Shown here piece after piece: positions 26,237-36,700 of a stretch of DNA of 36,860 nucleotides. The stretch comes from Pseudoalteromonas piscicida (GTDB lineage: Bacteria > Pseudomonadota > Gammaproteobacteria > Enterobacterales > Alteromonadaceae), in the NCBI RefSeq assembly GCF_002744175.1, contig NZ_NKHF01000011.1, positions 1 through 36,860 of the forward strand, written 5' to 3'. Every line of letters starts with the position of its first letter. Position 1 is the first letter of the stretch. The notes under the pieces are model-generated. The model did not search any database, was not told where the DNA came from, and worked only from the letters and a program-made list of their open reading frames with translations. Both the position numbers and the translations under genes were made by a program.

Positions 26237-29200
26237 ATGAATTCATCATCCAATTCCGCCAACTTCAAGTCACTCACGACGCGACAGCTTCACGTATGGC
26301 AAGCCCAACAACTTGATGTGGCGAACCCCGTTTACAATATTACCTGTGCAGTGCAGTTTACCGGCGAACTGGGCAAACCCACTCTGCAACAGGCACTCGA
26401 ACTGTTATTTACGCGCCACCCTATCTTATCGAGCCGCATAGATGACTCTCAAGGAGAACCGCAACTTGAGTTGCTACCAACGCCTCCTGTGCTGCTAGAT
26501 GTCCCTGGTGAGTTTATCTCACACACTGACGCAGACACCGCTAAGATATTGATTGAACAAGCTATCGATATAGGCAAAGAAACCTTTCAATTTTATGTCT
26601 GTGAGTCTGAGGCCCGACTGCTACTGACCATTAAAGGGCATCACATCAACTGTGATCAATGGGCGCTGCAAGTATTAATGAGTGATTTACTGGCTTGTGT
26701 TGAGGCTGTACTTGATAAAACCGAACTTAACCTTGCACCGCTTGATTACAAAGTTATGTTTGATGAGAAGTCATCCAGCGACAACAAATCAGAAAACCAA
26801 GAGCTGTACCCAGTAGACTTTTATCAAAGCAACACTGAAGCCCTTCAGCATCATTACGACGGCATTGCCTTTCGCGAAGAAAACCCAGCGGCGCTAAAAC
26901 AAGTAAAACAGGCTGCCTCTCAAGCTGGCGTTACCAGCTTTAGCGTTGTGCTTGCCAGTGTCTTTTTGACTCTATTTCATACCACCGGACAAACCGACCT
27001 AACCATAGGTATCCCAATGGCTCGCCGTACTCGGAAAACTCGAGCGATTTTGGGCCACTACTCTGACGTTGAAACCGTTTCGATTTGCGATATCGAACAA
27101 TACACAGGTGCATCGCTTATCAGTGAAGTCAGCAACCAGCTTACGCAGTTGCTACTTTCTGGTAATAACAATAAAGACGCAGCAAAACATATTAATGTCA
27201 CCTGTAACTACCTAGCAAAATTAAAAAGTAATGGCATTCGCCCAGGGATCACACCATTGATGATTGGCCGTCAAGGATATGAACTTGCCTTAGGTACTGC
27301 GGGCAACACCTTGGTTAAAGGCGTATCTATTGAGCCTGGGGTTTCTCAGTTTGATATCGAGTTTACCCACTTTGAAACAGAAGGTGGTCTATGCCGTAAA
27401 GTGGTCGCGGCCAAGTCGGTCTTCTCTCGTGTGGCAATGACACGGATCACCGATATTCAAGCGCGCTTTATTGAATTGCTAACCCATTCAAGCGACTTAA
27501 ATGTAGCCGAATTACCAGTGCTTGATGAGGCAGAGCAACAACTTATTTTGGCGCGCAGCAACCAAGAAAATGAAACTTTCTTCTCAGACATCACTTTAAA
27601 TCAATGGTTTGAGCAAGCAGCCTGCGAACACTCACATCGGGTCGCGCTACGAACTCAAACTCAGTCTATTGACTATCAAACCCTTAACGCTAGAGCCAAT
27701 GCTCTTGCCCTACATTTACGTGAACAATATCTGTCTGAGTATCAGCAACCACTCTGTGCCGATACCTTAATTGCGCTGTATATGCAGCCCTCTATCGAGA
27801 TGTTGATTGCAATTCTTGCTGTTACTAAGGCAGGGGCAGCTTATGTGCCACTGTCTCCTGATCATGCCAGCGAGCGCACTACCTTTATTTTGAGCGATAC
27901 CAACCCAAGCCTATTACTGGTCGATGAACAGGAGTACACAGCAGCACAAGAAAAATGCCGTGTGGCGGAGGTGAATTGTCCATTGGTTACGCCACTTGCC
28001 CCTCAGCAACAAAGCGATGAAGCCCCGAAAATCAACCAATCGCCGAAAGATTTGGTTTACATCATTTATACCTCAGGTACGACAGGCAAACCGAAAGGCG
28101 TGATGCAAACTCACGAAAATGTCGCCAGACTGTTCAGTGCAACCGCAAAAGACTATGGCTTTAACCACCAAGACGTATGGGTGCTATATCATGCCTATAC
28201 CTTCGACTTTAGTGTTTGGGAAATGTGGGGAGCGCTACTCTATGGTGGTCAACTGTGTATTCCTGACAATCGTCTTATTCGTGATTTTGAAGCATTTGCA
28301 CAGTATTGTTCGAGCAATCACATTACGGTACTTAACCAAACGCCCGCGGCCTTTTACGAATTTAGTGCCGCAGCCCTTAGAGCCAAACTGAACTTTGACC
28401 AATTGAGATATGTGATTTTTGGTGGCGACAAGCTCAACCCTGAAATGCTCAACCCATGGTGGAATTGCTATGGCGATGCACAACCCCTGCTGGTCAATAT
28501 GTACGGGATCACAGAAACCACAGTGCATGTGACCTACAAAGCATTACAACAGCAATCTAGCTCTAAAGCGTCGCACATCGGCAGACCGATTTCAGATATG
28601 AAAGCTTACGTTTTAAACAGCAAATTGCAATTAGTCGAACCCGGTGCAAGCGGTGAATTATACATTGGCGGAGCTGGCCTTGCCCGTGGTTATTTAAACC
28701 GTGACGACTTAACGCAAACACGCTTTATTAGCAACCCGTATGCAACCGAGCAGGATGTTCAACAAGGCCGTGCCAAACTCTACAAAACAGGAGACTTGGC
28801 AAGACGATTACCGGATGGTGAACTAGAGTACATTGGTCGCAACGACAACCAAGTAAAGATCCGAGGCTATCGCATCGAGCTTGGTGAAATCGAAAGCGTG
28901 ATCAACCAGCTGCCTGAAGTCGCCCAAGCTGTGGTTATCGACCGCACTTTACAAGGCGTCTCCTATCTTGCCGCTTACCTGAAATTTAAGCCTGAATTTA
29001 TCGGCCAAATTGAGCAAGTTAAAGCACAAGTCTCGCAAGCACTTCCTAATTATATGCAGCCAAAAACCTGGACGGAACTGGCTGAAATTCCACTAACCGG
29101 TAACGGTAAGCTAGACCGCAAAGCCTTGCCTGAGCCAGAGCTTACGAGCCAAAGCGAATACGTGGCTCCAGAGGATGAAACCGAAGCGCTATTGTGCGAG

Positions 29201-30790
29201 GCATTTAAATCCTTGCTGGGCATTGAACAGGTTAGTACCAAAGACGACTTTTTCGCCATCGGCGGCGACTCAATTTTGACGATTCAACTCGTTGCCTTAC
29301 TCCGAAAGCAAGGTATTGAGCTACAAGTTAAAGACATTTTTGATTGTCCAACAGCAGAGACACTGAGTAAACGCATTCTTAGTGTTCAAGCCGCTCAGCG
29401 CGAAGTTGTACAAGAGCAAGGGTTGTTAACTGGGCGTTTTGATTTACTGCCAATACAACAGTGGTTTTTCAATAAGGAATTACCTGAAGAAAACCATTGG
29501 AACCAAGCCTTCGCCATTCGAATTCCAACCGGTTATAGCCACGCTCAACTACAAGAGGCATTACATAGCTTAAGTGAACAACATGATATGTTGCGCACAA
29601 CTTTTATGGAATTTGAGGGCCATATTACCCAAGAATATAGCGATACTAGCACAATGGCAGCGCTTAATGTCCTTGATGGTCAGTCGCCAAATCTGGTTAC
29701 CGAGCTCAACAAACAACAAAGTCAGTTTGATATTTGCAACGCTCCGCTTTGGCAGGTAACCCATATCCAAGGATTTTGTGAGGAATATGACCTCCTTCAT
29801 TTTGCGCTTCATCACCTAATTATAGATGCCGTTTCTTGGCGGATCATCGCGCAAGATCTGCAAACACTTCTAGAGCAAGGTGAATTGCTCGCGAAGCGTA
29901 CCAGTTACCGTCAGTGGGTTGAAATGATGCAGTCTTACCCTAGGGTACACCCACAAGAAATGGCATTCTGGCAACGTTTAGCAACCAACTTGCCCAGCTA
30001 TCCACCTTGTATGGCAGCCACTCCTTCAACAGCTTGGTTGGAGTTAGATGCACAAGCCACCGCTCATTTGGTTCGCGATGCCAACGCAGGCTTCAATACC
30101 CAAGGTGAAGAGTTACTGTTAGCAGCACTGTGCCAAGCGTTAAGTAAAACTTTTAAGCAAACTCAGCATGCCATCACACTCGAAAGCCATGGCCGTGAAA
30201 TGTGGCGCGATGATGTTGATATCAACCAAACGCTCGGTTGGTTCACCTGTTTATATCCGCTGCGCCTGACACAACAGCGCAACCTGAGCGACACCATTAT
30301 TGATGCCAAAGAAGCCTTACGCCAAATCCCTAACAAGGGCCTTGGCTTTGGTAGTGCACAACTGCAAGACACCAGCTTAACGTTGCCAAATATTAGCTTT
30401 AATTATCTCGGCCAAATGGGTGGACAAAGTGATGCGTTATGGCAAATAGACAACCAGCTACAAACCGAGACAAGCTCTGCGCAAAACAGCTCAAATTTGA
30501 TTCTCGATATCAATGCTCTAGTTCAAGGGGAGCTGCTGAGAATAAAAGTAGATTCCTTGCTGGACGGCAATCTCACCGAGGCATTTTCAGGTCATTTAAC
30601 ACAAGCATTACATGAAGTGATCGAAGTAGCACTTGACGCTAAAGCCCAAGGTGGCGTGAGCACACCGAGTGATTTTGGTGCAGGGTCGCTTTCTCAGGAG
30701 CAATTAACCGCATTGCAATCTCAGTTAAGTGAAACCCAACAAGAACACACCACGACTCAGTCTGAAAAAACACAAGAATTAGAGATATAA
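26237..30790 (+). CDS. altK: NRPS, C-A(Thr)-T-E, acyl starter module
   Basis: 1517 residues from the ATG at 26237 with AAGGA upstream; the frame is open to 26207 but without support. Domains: C (about 5-430; His135, His136, Asp140 in HHINCDQ), A (about 445-960; TSGTTGKPKG at 612), T (Ser1012 in GGDSI) and E (about 1050-1490; His1192, His1193, Asp1197 in HHLIIDAVSW, with FNYLGQ). The A-pocket residues, aligned by eye to GrsA, read D-F-W-N-I-G-M-V-H-K, the classical Thr code. As the first NRPS with a leading C domain, it should join the polyene acyl chain to Thr, then epimerise it. The E-domain EGHGRE motif reads ESHGRE (1316-1321). The polar tail after E may dock with AltL. Confidence 0.9.
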   Translation: MNSSSNSANFKSLTTRQLHVWQAQQLDVANPVYNITCAVQFTGELGKPTLQQALELLFTRHPILSSRIDDSQGEPQLELLPTPPVLLDVPGEFISHTDADTAKILIEQAIDIGKETFQFYVCESEARLLLTIKGHHINCDQWALQVLMSDLLACVEAVLDKTELNLAPLDYKVMFDEKSSSDNKSENQELYPVDFYQSNTEALQHHYDGIAFREENPAALKQVKQAASQAGVTSFSVVLASVFLTLFHTTGQTDLTIGIPMARRTRKTRAILGHYSDVETVSICDIEQYTGASLISEVSNQLTQLLLSGNNNKDAAKHINVTCNYLAKLKSNGIRPGITPLMIGRQGYELALGTAGNTLVKGVSIEPGVSQFDIEFTHFETEGGLCRKVVAAKSVFSRVAMTRITDIQARFIELLTHSSDLNVAELPVLDEAEQQLILARSNQENETFFSDITLNQWFEQAACEHSHRVALRTQTQSIDYQTLNARANALALHLREQYLSEYQQPLCADTLIALYMQPSIEMLIAILAVTKAGAAYVPLSPDHASERTTFILSDTNPSLLLVDEQEYTAAQEKCRVAEVNCPLVTPLAPQQQSDEAPKINQSPKDLVYIIYTSGTTGKPKGVMQTHENVARLFSATAKDYGFNHQDVWVLYHAYTFDFSVWEMWGALLYGGQLCIPDNRLIRDFEAFAQYCSSNHITVLNQTPAAFYEFSAAALRAKLNFDQLRYVIFGGDKLNPEMLNPWWNCYGDAQPLLVNMYGITETTVHVTYKALQQQSSSKASHIGRPISDMKAYVLNSKLQLVEPGASGELYIGGAGLARGYLNRDDLTQTRFISNPYATEQDVQQGRAKLYKTGDLARRLPDGELEYIGRNDNQVKIRGYRIELGEIESVINQLPEVAQAVVIDRTLQGVSYLAAYLKFKPEFIGQIEQVKAQVSQALPNYMQPKTWTELAEIPLTGNGKLDRKALPEPELTSQSEYVAPEDETEALLCEAFKSLLGIEQVSTKDDFFAIGGDSILTIQLVALLRKQGIELQVKDIFDCPTAETLSKRILSVQAAQREVVQEQGLLTGRFDLLPIQQWFFNKELPEENHWNQAFAIRIPTGYSHAQLQEALHSLSEQHDMLRTTFMEFEGHITQEYSDTSTMAALNVLDGQSPNLVTELNKQQSQFDICNAPLWQVTHIQGFCEEYDLLHFALHHLIIDAVSWRIIAQDLQTLLEQGELLAKRTSYRQWVEMMQSYPRVHPQEMAFWQRLATNLPSYPPCMAATPSTAWLELDAQATAHLVRDANAGFNTQGEELLLAALCQALSKTFKQTQHAITLESHGREMWRDDVDINQTLGWFTCLYPLRLTQQRNLSDTIIDAKEALRQIPNKGLGFGSAQLQDTSLTLPNISFNYLGQMGGQSDALWQIDNQLQTETSSAQNSSNLILDINALVQGELLRIKVDSLLDGNLTEAFSGHLTQALHEVIEVALDAKAQGGVSTPSDFGAGSLSQEQLTALQSQLSETQQEHTTTQSEKTQELEI

Positions 30791-30793
30791 ACC

Positions 30794-33700
30794 ATGTTGA
30801 ATTTATGCCAATCACTTGCAAAGGATAACATTGCGCTTTGGGCCAACGCAGACAAGCTTAAGATTGTCCACGGTGAACAAGGACTCAGCCAACAGTGGGT
30901 TGACTACCTCAAAGCAAATAAAACAGCACTACTTAACTACCTGACTTCACAACAGGTTTTTTCCGAGCAGGACTTTGAACAGCTGCTCGCGACAGAGCGC
31001 AAAAAAGCCTCTGAGATCCGTGCTATCTTTGATGCCAACAGCATGCAAAAAGGCTTTGTCTATCACCATCTAGCACAGCCTAATGACGATGCTTATCGCG
31101 TCCAATTAGTGATCGATTATCATCAGGCGCTCGACATTGATGCCTACCAACAAGCTTGGATCCTAGCTTCAATGCGCTACCCTGCACTGCGAACTGCATT
31201 CAACTGGGATAATGAAATCATTCAAGTGATCAAAGGTGGAGCCGGGTTTACCCGAGATCACTTTAGCTTTCACGACATCAGTGCACTGAGTGAAACAGAG
31301 CAACAAGCACGTATAGATAAGTTAATTCACGATGATCGTCATACCCCATTCGACCTCACTCAACCAGGGTTAATGCGTTTTGCTATTGTTAAACGGGCTG
31401 CCACACATTTCACCTTGATAAAAGCAGAGCACCATAGTATCAGTGATGGTTGGAGCTTTCCGGTGATGTTGCAAACCGTGCATCAAAACTACGGCAAGCT
31501 CATTAACGGCGAGCCGGTCATTGTAGAAGAAGAAACAGCGTATCTACAAACGCAGGCTCTGTACCAGCAAAACCAAAAATCTAGCGATGCGTATTGGCAA
31601 ACTCAAAAAGCAAAATTTGGTGAGCCCAATGATATCAATCGTTTATTAAGCAAGAATATTGACCAATCCGGCTCGTCACAAATCACACAAGCAGCGGCAA
31701 GTGAGTTAAAACTTTCCTCTGAGCGTTATCAGCAGCTTAAATCGTTTGCTAAGCAACAAGGTCTGACCTTGAATGTATTGATGCAGTTTGCTTGGCACAA
31801 AGTATTGCAGTACTACTGCGATGCCGAGCAAACCATTGTTGGCACAACGGTTTCTGGTCGTGAATTACCTGTAGACGGGATCCATGCTAGCGTTGGCTTA
31901 TATATCAACACCTTGCCGCTCGCACTAGCATGGCAAGAAGAGGCCAGTATTGCATCGCAACTGAACACCCTGAAAGACAAAATTGCCGAACTCAACGGTC
32001 ACAGTAGCGTATCACTATCGCAATTGCAGGAACCGAATACTCGTTTGTTTAATAGCTTGTTTGTGTTTGAGAATTATCCTACACCTGCGGGTCAAGACGT
32101 ACTCGAATGGTCGTTCGAGAAAATGATTGAGAAAGTAGACTATCCACTCACCATCAGTGTAGTTGAGCAACAGGACATCTTATTACTCAAGTTAAGCTTC
32201 TGCGAAACCATGCTTACACCAGCTAAAGCACAGCGTTTACTTTCGCAAATGGCCTTAATACTCGATGCAACTGTCGCGGACCCAGCACAACCACATCGAC
32301 ATATTTCCTTACTTAGCGATGACGATAAACCTGCAACCCTTGAGCTAAATGAGAACGCCACTCACCTCAACACGACCATTCATGAATTGGTCTATGCCCA
32401 AGCGCAAAAAACGCCACATCGCATTGCCTTGGTTGAAGGTGATACGCAACTAACTTATCAAGCACTTGAACAAAGCGCGAACAACCTTGCCAGCTACATT
32501 AAAGACCATGTTGATTTTAATCTTCCTCATCGTTTTGTTGGGCTATTCTGTGACCGTTCCATCGATATGGTGGTGGCAAAACTGGCGATTCTAAAAGCGG
32601 GGTGTGCGTATGTGCCACTAAACCCAGATTACCCAGATCAGCGCATTGAATATATGCTCGGCGATACTCAGCTTGGCCTTATCTTGACTCAAAGTGAATT
32701 GCGCCCTCGGATTGAAGCGCTGGTGTCAAGTTGTGAAGCTCACCCGCAAATCACCTGTTTGGATAGCCTAGTGCTAGCGGATGCAAAACCTGTATTATCG
32801 GATGCAGACGCGCAAACAGAGGCTTATGTGATCTACACCTCAGGCACAACCGGTGAACCAAAAGGTGTGGTTGTCCCTCATCGCGGCGTTGTTTCTTTGG
32901 TACAAGACACTGACTTACTCAATACCTCTGAAGACGATGTATTTATTCACTTATCCAATCCAAATTTTGATGCTGCTACTTTTGAAATTTGGACACCACT
33001 GGTAAATGGCTGCAAGCTAGTTATCGCCGATGCCACTCAAGGTGCCGATCCAGATGGTTTGTCTGCGCTTATCAACCAGCATCACGTGAGTATCCTCTGG
33101 TTGACACGTACACTGTTCGACTCTTTGTATTTACAACAGCCAAGTATCTATGACCATGTGCGCTGCGTTATCACCGGTGGTGAAGCTATCACCCCGAGCA
33201 TAGTGAAGAGCATTCTTGCCAGAAGTGCGCGACCTGAGTTGGTGATTAACGCTTATGGGCCCACCGAAAGCACAACATTCACCACGTTTTATTCGTGTGC
33301 CGACATTGATGGGCCAGTCCCTATTGGTCAAGCCATCAATCACCGTCAAGTGCTTCTGTTAGATAAATACCAAAACCCTGTGCCTCACGGTGCCACAGGA
33401 GAGATATTTATTGCAGGCCCAGGGCTTGCGTGCGGTTACCTGAATAAACCTGAGATGACTGCCACACGCTTTATCGACAACCCATTTGCCACCGCCAAAG
33501 CCAAGCAACTTGGGCTAGATAAACTCTATAAAACGGGAGATTTGGCACGTTGGTCAGAGTCAGGGGTATTAGAATTTTTGGGCCGTAACGACCACCAAGT
33601 GAAGATCCGTGGTTTTAGAATCGAGCTTTCTGAAATAGAAGCGCAACTTAACGAATTGACGCAAGTTAAAGTGGCCGCCGTCGTGGTATTCGAACAAGCA

Positions 33701-36700
33701 GGCAACAAGCAACTTGCCGCTTATGTAGTGCCAGAGCACGACGAGTTAGATTTAAGTGCAGTAAAACAGGAACTGGCTCAGGCTTTACCTAGCTATATGA
33801 TCCCAAGCTACTTTGAAGTCATGTCGGCATTACCCTTTAACAACAATGGTAAGCTTGATCACAAAAAATTGCCCACTCCAGCTGTGGTGGATGAAGACAA
33901 TTATCAAGCACCGAGCAGCGAATTAGAAAAGCAACTATGCGGTATTTGGCAGTCAGTATTGGGCTTAGAACAAGTGGGTGTCAACGATGACTTCTTTAAA
34001 GTCGGTGGCGACTCTATTGTCAGTATTCAACTTGTGTCTGCGCTGCGTAAAGCTGGCTTCAACCTTCAGGTTAAAGACATCATTGACGCCCCAAGCGTGG
34101 CAGCGCAGGCCTATTTAATTCAACACGTTAGCACTGAAACCATTGAGCTTAGCACAGAGCAAGGCGCGTTAAGTGGCGAGTTTGCACTGCTGCCAATCCA
34201 ACAGTGGTTCTTCGATTTAGGGCTACCAGAGCCTCATCATTGGAACCAAGCATTTACCCTTAACTTGCCTGAACATATTGAACACACAGGGCTGACGCAA
34301 GCTATTCAAGCGCTGAGTGAGCATCATGATATGCTACGCTGCCACTTTGTTCAGACCAGCAGCGGGATAAAACAAGCGTACCAAGCAGCAATGGAGCTTG
34401 ACGTTCCATTACTTGATGCAACGACTCTGAGTAAAGAAGCATTATTTGACGAGCTGACCAAACAACAGAGCCATTTTAATTTATTTAATGGCCCATTGTG
34501 GCAAGCAGCAATGGTGAAAACGACACAGGGCAATCAAGTATTTTTTGCCTTCCATCATGCCATTATTGATGTGGTGTCGTGGCGGGTGTTGAGCCAAGAC
34601 TTACAAACCCTATTAAATGGCGAAACGCTGACAGACAAACTCACCAGCTATCGTCAATGGGTAGATGCCATTGCCACCTACCCTACGGCTCACCCAGAAC
34701 AGGCACAGTATTGGCAGCAAGTACAAAAAGGCTTTACCAGCCAACCTACTTACTCAGCGCAGTCACAGTACAGCATAAGCTTTGAACAAGAGACGACCGA
34801 AAAGCTGCTACGAGATGCCAACCTTGGTTTGAATACTGACATTAACGACTTGCTTTTGGCAGCACTCAATATTGCCCTACACAGCACTTTTGACAGTACA
34901 GTTAATCATATTCAACTTGAAGGTCATGGCCGAGAAAATATAGATCCGCGCTTGGATGTGTCGCAAACCCTAGGCTGGTTTACCAGTATGTACCCTGTGC
35001 GTCTCGAACACCACAAAGACGTTATTGCAACCATCGCAAACACCAAAGAAATGCTTCGTCAGATCCCAGATAAAGGCGTGGGCTATGGCGCTTTTGTACA
35101 AGCTGGCAAAGTCAGTGCAATTCGCCCTCAGGTGAGCTTTAACTACCTAGGTCAATTGAATCAACAACAACAGCAAAGCCAAGACTGGCAGCTGGATGAC
35201 ACTCAAGCAGGCTATGTGATGACCGCGGCAAATGCTAACGCTGACAATGCCCTGCTACTCAACATCAATGGCGCAGTTCGCGGTGACACGCTTTACTTTG
35301 ATGTAGTTTCGAGGTTGAACCAGTCTCAATCGCTGGCATTTGTTGAACACTTTGAAATGGCGCTTCATCAAGTCATTAATGCAAGCTGTGAACTCGCTGC
35401 ACAAGCACCGCAGAAAACCCCAAGCGACTTGGGGTTAAATGACTTATCTTATGACCACTATCAAGTGTTGAATAAACACTATAATATCGAAGCACTTTAC
35501 CCGGCTAATAGCTTGCAACAAGGCTTTATCTATCATGCTGTTAACTTCCCAACGGATGATGCTTATCGGGTGCAATTGGTTATGGATATTGAGCAAGCAC
35601 TAGAGGTTGAACATTTTATTAGTGCTTGGCGTTTAGCGTCGGTTCGCTTCCCTATTCTTCGCACCGCATTTGATTGGCAAGAATGTCTACTCCAAGTGGT
35701 GTGTCGCGACGCCAGCATTGGTGACAGCCACTTCACCATAGTAGATCTGTCATCCCTAAACGAGCAGGACCAACAGCAAGCTATTAGCGAAGCGCAAGCC
35801 GCAGACCGACAAGTTCCGTTTGACCTAAGCCAACCTGGACTTATTCGCTTCACCTTGTTTAAGCGCGGTGAAAACCTCTACACGCTTATCAAAACCGAGC
35901 ACCATGCAATTAATGACGGCTGGAGTGGACCATTAATGCTGCAAGCAGTCGCTGAGTATTATCGCCAGCTTTGTGCTGGGGAAACACCAGAGGTGCAAGC
36001 ACAGCAAACCTATTTAGAGGCGCAAGCTTATTACCTTAAAAATGCCAAGCAAACTCAGGCTTACTGGCAGCAACAACAAGCCGAATTTGACACCGCAAAC
36101 GATATTAACTTATTGCTTGGTGGCCAATATGACTTGTCGCAAAATCGCATTGTTGAGCAAGTACAATCGGTACAGTTCAGCCTTGAGGGAGAGGCCTTTA
36201 AAGCACTACAACATACTTGCCAACAAGCTGGTGTAACCCTCAATGTTGCGCTGCAATTTGCTTGGCATAAGTTACTACAAACCTATTCAGGTGATCACCA
36301 AACGATTGTTGGCAGCACAGTTTCCGGTCGAGAGATCCCAGTCAATGGGATTGAACAAGCAGTAGGTTTGTTTATCAACACCTTACCTTTAGTGGTCAAT
36401 TGGCAAGCAGAAGCAAGCTGTAATGACATTCTCAAAGCCATTCAAAAAGGCGTAGCTGCACTCAATAGCCACAGCGACATGAGCTTGTCAAAACTGCAAC
36501 GTGATGGTCAACGCTTGTTCCATACCCTCTTTGTATTTGAAAACTACCCGACTCCAGAAAATACCGGCAGCTGGAAATTTAGAGAGTCAATAGAAAAAGG
36601 CGACTATCCGCTTTCTGTGGTGGCCCAAAGCGAGCAAGACCGCTTAGACTTTGTGATGCACTACAACGGAGAATGGTTAAGCACAGCGCGGGCAGAGTGG

